A DNA stretch of 64,000 nt from Mangrovimonas sp. YM274 (GTDB taxonomy: Bacteria; Bacteroidota; Bacteroidia; Flavobacteriales; Flavobacteriaceae): contig NZ_CP133091.1 of NCBI RefSeq assembly GCF_030908385.1, positions 1,322,501 through 1,386,500 on the forward strand, read 5' to 3'. The translations under genes and the position numbers were made by a program. Positions within the stretch are counted from its first letter, which is position 1. Each line of letters begins with the position of its first letter. This document shows, in pieces, positions 36,205 through 44,458 of the stretch. The notes under the pieces were generated by a model. It searched no databases. It saw nothing but the letters and a program-made list of their open reading frames with translations, and was not told where the DNA came from.

Positions 36205-38394
36205 TTAGTTTGAACTGGATGATACATCCTGTTTTACTTTAATGTCTGTTCCTAGACGTTGCAGGTAGGCAATTAATGCTACAATTTCACGATTGCGCAT
36301 TTCTACAAAATCAGCGCCTCCAGATTTTTTATCGGCTTCATAGCTTTCGGCAAAATCGGGATCGGAATACAGGTTCTTTTCAATCTGAGTTCCTTGCTCT
36401 AGCATTTGCTGTTGGGCATTGGCAATATCCTCATCGGTATATGGTACCCCCAATTTCACCATGGTTCGCATTTTGGCTTCCGTTTGGGATTTGTCCAATT
36501 CATCTCTAATCAACCAAGGGTATCTTGGCATAATGGACCCAGATGAGGTACTCTGTGGATCGTACATATGGTTTAAATGCCAGTTGTCTGAGTATTTTTG
36601 GCCCAAACGGTGTAAGTCTGGCCCGGTACGCTTACTTCCCCATAAAAATGGATGGTCGTACACAAATTCTCCGGCTTTGGAGTACTCTCCATAACGTTCT
36701 ACCTCACTTCTAAAAGGACGCACCATTTGGGAGTGGCAGCTCACACAACCTTCACGGATGTATATGTCGCGACCTTCCAATTCTAGAGGTGTGTAAGGTT
36801 GAATGCTACTAATGGTTGGAATATTGGATTTAACCATAATAGTAGGGACTATCTGGACAATACCTCCAATAAGGATAGCAATCGTTGCGTAGATGGTCAA
36901 TTTTACAGGTTTACGCTCCAACCATGTATGGTAACCTTCACCTGCAACGCGGTGTTTAGAAACAGGTTGAAGGGCTGGTGCCTCTGCCAATTCATCGGTA
37001 ACCGAAGCTTTGGAGTTTACAATAGTGGCAATAATATTTACAACCAGAATCAAGATTCCAATAACATAAAGGCTTCCTCCAATGGCACGCATTAAGTACA
37101 TGGGCATGATTTCGGTTACAGTTTCCAAAAAGTTACCGTATACCAAAGTACCATCTGGATTAAATTGTTTCCACATACTGGCTTGGGTAAATCCAGCCAC
37201 ATACATTGGAAGGGCGTAGATGATGATTCCTAAGGTTCCAATCCAGAAATGGAAATTGGCTAATCCAACAGAATATAATTTGGTTTTGTACAAACGCGGT
37301 ATAAGCCAATAAATCATTCCATAGGCCATAAACCCGTTCCAAGCCAAAGCTCCTACGTGTACGTGAGCAATAATCCAGTCTGTAAAGTGAGCAATGGCAT
37401 TGACACTTTTAAGGGAAAGTGTAGGCCCTTCAAAAGTTGCCATCCCGTAACCTGTAATGGCTACCACCATAAATTTCAATACAGGGTCAATACGTACTTT
37501 GTCCCAAGCGCCTCTCAATGTAAGTAGCCCGTTGATCATCCCTCCCCAAGAAGGCATGATAAGCATTACTGAAAAGGCAACCCCTAGGTTTTGCGCCCAT
37601 TCTGGCAACGCTGTATATAACAAGTGGTGAGGACCAGCCCAGATATAAATAAAAATCAAGGACCAGAAGTGGATGATGGACAAACGGTACGAGTAAATTG
37701 GTCTGTCGGCAGCTTTTGGTACAAAATAATACATCAATCCTAAAAACGGCGTGGTTAAGAAAAAGGCAACAGCATTGTGCCCATACCACCATTGTACCAA
37801 GGCATCCTGCACTCCGGCATATACTGAGTAACTTTTTAGCCCACTAACTGGTAATTCCAAACTGTTAAAGATGTGTAGTACTGCAACCGTTACAAAGGTG
37901 GCCAAGTAGAACCAAATGGCTACGTACATATGGCGTTGTCTACGTTTTAGAATGGTTCCGATAAGGTTCCATCCAAAAACTACCCATACTACGGCAATGG
38001 CAATGTCGATAGGCCATTCCAATTCAGCATATTCTTTGGAAGTGGTGAAACCTAAAGGTAGTGAGATGGCGGCCGAAACAATGATTAACTGCCAGCCCCA
38101 AAAGTTAATATTACTTAGGGTGTCACTGAACATTCGTGCCTTAAGAAGTCGTTGCGAAGAGTAGTATACCCCAGCAAAAATGGCGTTTCCTACAAAGGCG
38201 AAAATTACGGCATTGGTATGCAATGGACGCAAACGTCCAAAACTCAACCAAGAGATGCCATCGGTTAGGTTTGGGAAAATAAACATGAATGCCAGCAAGA
38301 GGCCTACAAGCATTCCAACAACACCCCAGAGCATGGTTGCTGTGAGGAATTTTTTAACGATTTTATTATCGTAATAAAATTGTTCTACTTCCAT
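36205..38394 (-). CDS. ccoNO: cbb3-type cytochrome c oxidase, fused subunits I and II (CcoN-CcoO)
   Basis: A 729-residue fusion. Residues 1 to about 480 are CcoN, with twelve or so helices and heme/CuB histidines in RPLHTNAVIF, WWYGHNAVAF, WAGPHHLLYTALP and DWIIAHVHVGALAWNG. A further helix (about 500-520) leads to a CcoO cytochrome c domain with GCVSCHSQMVRPF (CxxCH at 550-554) and IMPRYPWLI (axial Met). It reduces O2 to water with high affinity and pumps protons. Separate ccoN and ccoO are the rule in Proteobacteria; the fusion is usual in Bacteroidota. Confidence 0.96.
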   Translation of the reverse strand: MEVEQFYYDNKIVKKFLTATMLWGVVGMLVGLLLAFMFIFPNLTDGISWLSFGRLRPLHTNAVIFAFVGNAIFAGVYYSSQRLLKARMFSDTLSNINFWGWQLIIVSAAISLPLGFTTSKEYAELEWPIDIAIAVVWVVFGWNLIGTILKRRQRHMYVAIWFYLATFVTVAVLHIFNSLELPVSGLKSYSVYAGVQDALVQWWYGHNAVAFFLTTPFLGLMYYFVPKAADRPIYSYRLSIIHFWSLIFIYIWAGPHHLLYTALPEWAQNLGVAFSVMLIMPSWGGMINGLLTLRGAWDKVRIDPVLKFMVVAITGYGMATFEGPTLSLKSVNAIAHFTDWIIAHVHVGALAWNGFMAYGMIYWLIPRLYKTKLYSVGLANFHFWIGTLGIIIYALPMYVAGFTQASMWKQFNPDGTLVYGNFLETVTEIMPMYLMRAIGGSLYVIGILILVVNIIATIVNSKASVTDELAEAPALQPVSKHRVAGEGYHTWLERKPVKLTIYATIAILIGGIVQIVPTIMVKSNIPTISSIQPYTPLELEGRDIYIREGCVSCHSQMVRPFRSEVERYGEYSKAGEFVYDHPFLWGSKRTGPDLHRLGQKYSDNWHLNHMYDPQSTSSGSIMPRYPWLIRDELDKSQTEAKMRTMVKLGVPYTDEDIANAQQQMLEQGTQIEKNLYSDPDFAESYEADKKSGGADFVEMRNREIVALIAYLQRLGTDIKVKQDVSSSSN

Positions 38395-38397
38395 AAT

Positions 38398-38586
38398 TTA
38401 ATTGGTCTTTTTTTGTTTAACTGAAGGTTTTTGTACATCTTTTACAAGCTCGTCTTCAAAGAGCATGCGTATGGAGGGTGTATAGCTGTCGTCGTATTGT
38501 CCTTTTCTAACCGCCATAATAAAGGCGAAGAAAAACACAACAGCAACCACAATGCTGATACTTAATAGTAGGTATAAAACACTCAT
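38398..38586 (-). CDS. ccoS: cbb3-type oxidase assembly protein CcoS
   Basis: A 62-residue protein with one helix, MSVLYLLLSISIVVAVVFFFAFIMAV, followed by RKGQYDDSYTPSIRMLFEDE, the family pattern GQ(F/Y)DD. It is needed for cofactor insertion into cbb3 oxidase. It lies 3 bases before ccoNO and 62 bases after ccoI. Confidence 0.93.
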   Translation of the reverse strand: MSVLYLLLSISIVVAVVFFFAFIMAVRKGQYDDSYTPSIRMLFEDELVKDVQKPSVKQKKTN

Positions 38587-38648
38587 AACGTGGTGAATTG
38601 ATACTTAAATTTAGGGTTTAATTTGCTTAGTTTCATAATCCTGTAATT

Positions 38649-41021
38649 TTAATTTAGTTTTTTGCCCAGCATATTGGTGGCAATAGTGGTAAACACTACT
38701 ATGCTAATAGAACTTAAAGGCATTAATATGGCCGCAATAACAGGAGACAGCTGTCCGGTTACCGCAAAAAAGAGTCCTATAAGGTTATATACCAAGGATA
38801 GCATAAAGCTCCACTTGATGATTTGTATTGCTTTTTTAGATGTTTGGATGTACTGGTACAAATGCTTGAATTTCGAGGCATCCAAAATAGCATCGCAGGC
38901 AGGAGAGAATACATTGACATTTTCTGAAATGGCTATTCCCACATTACTTTGGGCCAAGGCTCCAGCATCGTTCAAACCGTCACCTACCATTAATACTTTG
39001 GCACCTTCACTTTGGTGGTGTTTGATATATTCCAGTTTGTCGTCTGGCTTTTGGTTAAAGATCAATTTTGTTTTGGCTGGTAAAAGCTTTTTGAGGTTGT
39101 CGCTTTCTCCATCATTATCTCCCGACAGTATAACTAAATCGTTTTCTTTTTTTAACAGATTAAAAAGTTGCGTGAGTCCTTTCCGGTAATTGTTGTAAAA
39201 CGTGTATTTACCCTTGTACACATTGTTAGAACTTATGTGGACACTCGTTTCCAAAACCGGAGAATTTTCTGTTTTGCCAACAAAATTGGCAGAGCCTATT
39301 TTAATAAGGTCACTTTTAAAGCCCCCTTCAAGCCCCTGTCCCGGGTGTTCTTCAAAATGCCCTAGAGGTAAGATATTGTGTTCTTTTAATAATTGATACA
39401 GGTTACGGCTCAAGGGATGGTTGGAATTGCGAACCGTACTTTTTAGAAGGCCTTCTTCCTGTGCAGTTAAGGGCATGCCATCATATACAGCTTGCGTATG
39501 TTTCCCCGAAGTGATGGTTCCTGTTTTGTCAAAAATAATCAGGTTGATGTCTGCCAGCTGCTCAATAACCGACGCATTTTTAAGGTAAAATTTTTGCTTG
39601 CCAAAAATTCGCAGAATATTGCCTAAGGTAAAAGGGGCGGCCAATGCAATGGCACAGGGGCAGGCAATGATAAGGACTGCCGTAAAAACATTCATGGCTT
39701 TGCTTGGGTTGACGACTAACCAAATCAAGGTAGCAATAAAGGCAATGCTTAATACGGCAATGGTAAAATGTTTACTAATGGTGTTGGTTAAAGTGGTAAA
39801 GCGGTGTTCTTTGTCTTGTTGAAACACCTCATTGCTCCACAATTGGGTAAGGTAACTCTGTTCTACGGGCTTTACGGCTTCCATTTCAATAAGTCCTGAG
39901 GTTTGTTTGCCTCCCGCAAAGAGTTTGTCTCCAGAAACTTTTTTTACTTTTTTGGACTCGCCCGTTACAAAACTATAGTCGATGGCGGCATCGCCTTTTA
40001 AAAGAATACCGTCAACCGGAATCAACTCTTCATTTCTTATGAGTAGACGGTCTCCTTTTTTGATGTCGTATACCTGAATGTTGGTTTCCAAACCGTTTTC
40101 AACTTTGGTCACGGCTATAGGGAAATAAGATTTGTAGTCGCGTTCAAAAGACAGGAAAGAGTAGGTTTTCTGTTGAAAAAACTTCCCCACCAATAAAAAG
40201 AACACCAAACCGGTAAGACTGTCGAAAAAGCCACTGCCCCAATCAAATGTTATTTCAATGGTACTTCTAAGGAAAAGGACGGCTATCCCCAAGGCTATGG
40301 GCACGTCAATATTTAGAAGCTTAGATCGTAAGCCTTTATAGGCGGAAATAAAATAGTCTTGAGCTGCATAAAATACCACTGGAAGGGAGAAAGCGAACAT
40401 GAGCCATCTAAACACTACTTTGTATTGCTCCAGCCAATATTCACCTACTTCAAAGTATTCTGGGAATGATAAAAACATCACATTCCCAAAGGCAAATCCG
40501 GCAATCCCTAACTTATAGATTAAGGTACGGTCTGTCTGCTTTTTATTGTTTTTAAAATCCTCAAGACTTATATAAGGTTCATAACCAATGCTGCTTAAAA
40601 GCAATACCAATTCCTTAAGCGAACAGGCCTCGCTATTATAGGTGACCGTTACCGTTTTTTTACCAAAATTAACTTGGGAACTGCTAATGTGACTGTTGAG
40701 CTTGTTGAGGTTTTCCAATATCCATATACAGGAACTACAATGGATATGTGGTATGTATAAGGTGGTAATCTGTACATCTTCATCATTAAAGTCGGTAAGC
40801 TCTTCTATAATGGCCGCTTCCGAAAGGAAATCGTATTTGTGCTGTTGGATTTTTGGAGTGGCCCCTGGAGCCGATTGAAAATCGTAGTAACAGGTCAATC
40901 CGTTATCCGAGAAAATCTCGTAAACCGTCTTACAGCCATTACAACAGAATACTTTTTGGTCTAAAGTAATTGTGTTGGAATTGCAATAATCGCCACAATG
41001 ATAGCAGGTTAAGCCCTCCAT
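38649..41021 (-). CDS. ccoI: Copper-exporting P1B-type ATPase CcoI for cbb3 oxidase assembly
   Basis: A 790-residue heavy-metal ATPase. The N-terminal Cys cluster (TCYHCGDYC, CCNGCKTVYEIF) is typical of CcoI/FixI, then an HMA domain with HIHCSSCIWILENL. Eight membrane helices include the CPC motif in LIIACPCAIALAAP. Phosphorylation Asp is in IFDKTGTITSG, and the hinge is MVGDGLNDAGAL. It delivers copper for the CuB site. It is the first gene of the operon; the upstream region carries a TGAT-N4-ATCA palindrome. Confidence 0.94.
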   Translation of the reverse strand: MEGLTCYHCGDYCNSNTITLDQKVFCCNGCKTVYEIFSDNGLTCYYDFQSAPGATPKIQQHKYDFLSEAAIIEELTDFNDEDVQITTLYIPHIHCSSCIWILENLNKLNSHISSSQVNFGKKTVTVTYNSEACSLKELVLLLSSIGYEPYISLEDFKNNKKQTDRTLIYKLGIAGFAFGNVMFLSFPEYFEVGEYWLEQYKVVFRWLMFAFSLPVVFYAAQDYFISAYKGLRSKLLNIDVPIALGIAVLFLRSTIEITFDWGSGFFDSLTGLVFFLLVGKFFQQKTYSFLSFERDYKSYFPIAVTKVENGLETNIQVYDIKKGDRLLIRNEELIPVDGILLKGDAAIDYSFVTGESKKVKKVSGDKLFAGGKQTSGLIEMEAVKPVEQSYLTQLWSNEVFQQDKEHRFTTLTNTISKHFTIAVLSIAFIATLIWLVVNPSKAMNVFTAVLIIACPCAIALAAPFTLGNILRIFGKQKFYLKNASVIEQLADINLIIFDKTGTITSGKHTQAVYDGMPLTAQEEGLLKSTVRNSNHPLSRNLYQLLKEHNILPLGHFEEHPGQGLEGGFKSDLIKIGSANFVGKTENSPVLETSVHISSNNVYKGKYTFYNNYRKGLTQLFNLLKKENDLVILSGDNDGESDNLKKLLPAKTKLIFNQKPDDKLEYIKHHQSEGAKVLMVGDGLNDAGALAQSNVGIAISENVNVFSPACDAILDASKFKHLYQYIQTSKKAIQIIKWSFMLSLVYNLIGLFFAVTGQLSPVIAAILMPLSSISIVVFTTIATNMLGKKLN

Positions 41022-41074
41022 GAATTTTTGTTTAATCTGTTAAACAAAGGTTAAAAGATAAGGAAAAATATAAT

Positions 41075-41088
41075 ATGATAATTATCAT
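41075..41088. promoter_or_regulatory. Candidate FNR/CRP-family operator upstream of ccoI
   Basis: The perfect 14-bp palindrome ATGATAATTATCAT contains TGAT-N4-ATCA. This equals the FNR consensus TTGAT-N4-ATCAA apart from the outermost base on each side. Its centre is about 60 bases before the ccoI start. A -7-like TTAACCTTTG (minus strand) lies between it and the gene, which would place the site near an activator position. The regulator gene is not in the window. Confidence 0.55.
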
Positions 41089-41242
41089 GTTTGATTCTGT
41101 AGTGCTTGTTGAAAGGTGTATTTGTTTGTATATCAGTTGGTTTTGATGGCCTTTTTGAGCAGGGGAAGCCATGCCGTGTTTATAGAGAACCGATGGCTGG
41201 AAATTCGGATGGCATGTCAAAAAATTGTAATTTTATAGGGCT

Positions 41243-42370
41243 ATGAAAACAAACAGTTACATTTTTAAGGGCTTTGTCTTTAAAAGCTATGAGGCACCGG
41301 AGCAATCTATATTTGATAAGCTCCTAGAGATTTTTATGGAATTGATAACCCATACTTCAGGTGATTTTGATGAGGCTATCGATTGGTTGAGGCAATTGGA
41401 TAAGGAATACAATCTAACTTCCGAGGATTACAACATCGATGATTTTATTGAAGACCTTAAAAAGAAGGGCTATATCAGGGAAGAACTGCGCCCTGACGGA
41501 GAAGGAGGTATGGGGATTACATCAAAGACAGAACAAGCCATAAGAAAAGCTGCCTTGGACCAAATTTTTGGAAAGATCAAGCGTAGCGGCCAGGGTAACC
41601 ATAGAAGTAAAAGTCCGGGAATAGGCGATGAGCACACTGGCGATTATCGGGAATACCAGTTTGGAGATGCTTTGGACCGTGTTTCTATGACTGAAAGTCT
41701 TAAGAATGCTCAAATTAACCATGGGCTGGGAAATTTTAGCCTGTCGGAGGACGATTTGGTTGTGGAGGAAACCCTTCACAAATCCCAAATGAGTACGGTT
41801 TTAATGATTGATATCAGCCACAGTATGATTCTCTATGGGGAAGATCGTATTACCCCAGCCAAAAAAGTAGCTATGGCATTGGCCGAATTAATTACTACGA
41901 GGTACCCAAAAGACACTTTGGATATTTTAGTATTTGGTAATGATGCATGGCAAATTCAAATTAAGGATTTACCTTATTTGCAAGTTGGACCCTATCACAC
42001 CAATACCGTAGCAGGGTTGCAATTGGCAATGGATTTGTTGAGACGTAAGCGAAATACAAACAAACAGATTTTCATGATTACCGATGGAAAGCCTAGTTGT
42101 TTGCATTTACCAAATGGAGAATATTACAAAAATAGCTACGGATTGGACGAGGTCATTGTTAACAAGTGTTATGCTATGGCGCAACAAGCTAGAAAACTGC
42201 ATATTCCTATCACCACATTTATGATTGCTCAAGACAATTACTTAATGCAATTTGTAAGAGAGTTTACCTATGCCAACCAAGGAAAGGCCTTTTATACAGG
42301 TTTAAAAGGTTTAGGTGAAATGATCTTTGAGGATTATGAAACCAATAGAAAGAAAAGAATTAGGGGGTAG
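41243..42370 (+). CDS. von Willebrand factor A domain protein partnered with a MoxR-type ATPase
   Basis: A 375-residue protein. Residues 1-160 are charged and helical (GDFDEAIDWLRQLDKEYNL). The VWA domain begins near 183 with MIDIS, the MIDAS motif DxSxS being D190-I-S192-H-S194, and continues with IFMITDGKPSCLH. No signal peptide or membrane helix is seen, so it is cytoplasmic. It precedes the AAA+ gene by 38 bases. Such VWA/AAA+ pairs act as metal-insertion or protein-complex remodelling machines, as in Mg-chelatase and MoxR systems. Its client is unknown. Confidence 0.9.
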   Translation: MKTNSYIFKGFVFKSYEAPEQSIFDKLLEIFMELITHTSGDFDEAIDWLRQLDKEYNLTSEDYNIDDFIEDLKKKGYIREELRPDGEGGMGITSKTEQAIRKAALDQIFGKIKRSGQGNHRSKSPGIGDEHTGDYREYQFGDALDRVSMTESLKNAQINHGLGNFSLSEDDLVVEETLHKSQMSTVLMIDISHSMILYGEDRITPAKKVAMALAELITTRYPKDTLDILVFGNDAWQIQIKDLPYLQVGPYHTNTVAGLQLAMDLLRRKRNTNKQIFMITDGKPSCLHLPNGEYYKNSYGLDEVIVNKCYAMAQQARKLHIPITTFMIAQDNYLMQFVREFTYANQGKAFYTGLKGLGEMIFEDYETNRKKRIRG

Positions 42371-42408
42371 CATTACTTCTAAGATAAACCAATACTAGAC
42401 ACCAATAT

Positions 42409-43875
42409 ATGAACAGAACAGAGATTACCACTTTGGGGGCTTTAAAAAAAGCAGGTTACAAATACCAATCCATTAAAGATGAGCTGCGGAATAACCTTAT
42501 TGAAAAGCTTAAAGGGGATGAACCTACTTTTGAAGGTGTACACGGCTATGAGCATACGGTCATTCCAGAATTGGAGCGGGCCATTTTATCTCGACACAAT
42601 ATTAATTTATTGGGGTTAAGGGGGCAGGCAAAAACACGATTGACTCGTTTGATGGTTAATTTATTGGACGAATATATTCCAGTGGTAAAAGGTTCAGAAA
42701 TCAATGACGACCCTCAAAGGCCCTTGTCTAGGTATGCCCATGAACTTATTAAGGAGAAAGGCGATGATACCCCTATTGTATGGTTGCATCGCAGTGAACG
42801 TTTTGCTGAAAAATTGGCAACACCAGATGTTACGGTAGCTGATATTATTGGGGATGTAGACCCAATTAAAGCAGCTAACCTTAAATTGAGTTATGCCGAT
42901 GACCGCGTCATCCATTATGGGATGATTCCAAGAGCCAATCGCTGTATTTTTGTCATTAACGAGCTACCGGATTTGCAGGCAAGGATTCAAGTAGCCTTAT
43001 TTAATATTCTTCAGGAAGGGGACATTCAAATACGTGGTTTTAAACTGCGTTTGCCTTTGGATATCCAATTCGTTTTTACGGCAAATCCGGAGGATTATAC
43101 CAACAGAGGAAGTATTGTGACTCCACTCAAAGACCGTATAGGTTCACAAATATTAACGCATTACCCTCAAGATATTGAGACCGCAAAGTTAATTACCCAA
43201 CAGGAAGCCAAATTGGATTCCAGACAGTCCAAAAACATTTTAATTCCAGAATTGGCAAAGGATTTATTGGAGCAGGTTGCTTTTGCAGCTAGGGATAGTG
43301 AATATATAGATGCCAAAAGTGGTGTAAGTGCCCGTTTAGGAATTACGGCCTATGAGAATTTATTGAGTACAGCCGAGCGCCGAGCATTGCAATGTGAGGA
43401 TGCCACAACAACCGTGCGCATGGGTGATTTTATGGGTATCATTCCTTCTATAACAGGAAAGGTAGAATTGGTGTATGAAGGAGAGCAGGAAGGGGCTTCG
43501 GTAGTGGCCTACAACCTAATAGGTGACGCCGTAAAATCATTGTTTGTTGAAATCTTTCCAAAGATTGAAAAATTGAAAAAGGAGACCGATGTTACTCCTT
43601 ATGATGATATTGTATCTTGGTTTTTCAATCAAAAGGAAGGTTTTGAATTGTTGGACGATGTACCTGATAGAGATTATAAAGCCATGTTGGATAGCATAGC
43701 CCCATTGGACACTTTATTGAACGCCTATGTACCAGATATAGAACCTTCCGAAAAATATTTTGTAAAGGAGTTTGTGCTATGGGCCTTGGTAGAGTTTAAG
43801 CAGTTGAGCAAATTTCGATTTACCGAGGGGATTCAGTTTAAGGATCCTTACGGTAGTTTTTTTGGGGGCATTTAA
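42409..43875 (+). CDS. MoxR/Mg-chelatase-type AAA+ ATPase
   Basis: A 488-residue ATPase. Walker A is GLRGQAKT (69-76). The Walker B strand is CIFVINELPDL, with Asn184-Glu185 where most AAA+ proteins have Asp-Glu. Sensor 1 is FVFTANPEDYTNRGSIVTPLKDRIGSQI. The C-terminal third (after about 300) is helical with no recognised domain. It is paired with the VWA gene just upstream. It ends overlapping the convergent YdeI-like gene by four bases. Target and reaction are unknown. Confidence 0.9.
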   Translation: MNRTEITTLGALKKAGYKYQSIKDELRNNLIEKLKGDEPTFEGVHGYEHTVIPELERAILSRHNINLLGLRGQAKTRLTRLMVNLLDEYIPVVKGSEINDDPQRPLSRYAHELIKEKGDDTPIVWLHRSERFAEKLATPDVTVADIIGDVDPIKAANLKLSYADDRVIHYGMIPRANRCIFVINELPDLQARIQVALFNILQEGDIQIRGFKLRLPLDIQFVFTANPEDYTNRGSIVTPLKDRIGSQILTHYPQDIETAKLITQQEAKLDSRQSKNILIPELAKDLLEQVAFAARDSEYIDAKSGVSARLGITAYENLLSTAERRALQCEDATTTVRMGDFMGIIPSITGKVELVYEGEQEGASVVAYNLIGDAVKSLFVEIFPKIEKLKKETDVTPYDDIVSWFFNQKEGFELLDDVPDRDYKAMLDSIAPLDTLLNAYVPDIEPSEKYFVKEFVLWALVEFKQLSKFRFTEGIQFKDPYGSFFGGI

Positions 43876-44447
43876 TAGCCCCCTCTAGTTTTAATATTGT
43901 TGGCGCAAAGGTGTACAATTTCAGAAATGCGCTTGATCCTAGTAGTTTCACGCTTGGCTTGGTTCAACCAATATAAATATCCTTTTCTATAGGACGGCGC
44001 AAAGTTTTGGTAGTTTTCAAAGGCTAGTGGATGCTGTTCAAAGGCTTGTTGAAGATCTTTGGGGATGATGCCGTTTTCCACATCGTCCAAACTTGTCCAA
44101 CTGCCGTTGTTCTTCGCAATTTTTATTGTTTTTAGACCACTTTCATGCATTAGGTTGGATTCCATAAGTTCTTCAATGTATCGTTTGTTCAAAGCGCTCC
44201 ATACACTTTTAGGGTTCCTTGGCGTAAAATATTGTTTCCGTTTACCATCTCCCAAGCTTTTTACGGTGGAGTCAATCCATCCAAAACAGAGTGCTACTTT
44301 AACGGCTTCTTCCCAACGCATACTGTCCATGTCATGGTTTACTTTATAGAAAATTAAATGTACACCTTCATACTGGGTGTGGTTAGCCATGAGCCATTCT
44401 CGCCATGCAATATGGGTTTTAAAATATAATTCGGGAATGTTGGACAT
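43872..44447 (-). CDS. YdeI/OmpD-associated family protein
   Basis: A 191-residue protein with W-x-EAVKVALCFGWIDSTVKSL, YFTPRNPKSVWSALNKRYIEELMES and the C-terminal LNQAKRETTRIKRISEIVHL, hallmarks of the YdeI family. Members have been linked to bacteriocin or peptide resistance in some bacteria, but the molecular function is unclear. It lies 11 bases after the fused trehalose gene on the same strand, so it is probably its operon partner. Confidence 0.87.
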   Translation of the reverse strand: MSNIPELYFKTHIAWREWLMANHTQYEGVHLIFYKVNHDMDSMRWEEAVKVALCFGWIDSTVKSLGDGKRKQYFTPRNPKSVWSALNKRYIEELMESNLMHESGLKTIKIAKNNGSWTSLDDVENGIIPKDLQQAFEQHPLAFENYQNFAPSYRKGYLYWLNQAKRETTRIKRISEIVHLCANNIKTRGGY

Positions 44448-44458
44448 GTTCCAAAGCT

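Noticed and set aside
33605-38394. Fused CcoNO as an assembly artefact
   Set aside because: The join has a proper linker helix and the fusion is common in Bacteroidota, so it is treated as genuine.
41032-41220. Minus-strand 62-codon frame upstream of ccoI
   Set aside because: It covers the promoter and palindrome of the cco operon and its product resembles no protein.
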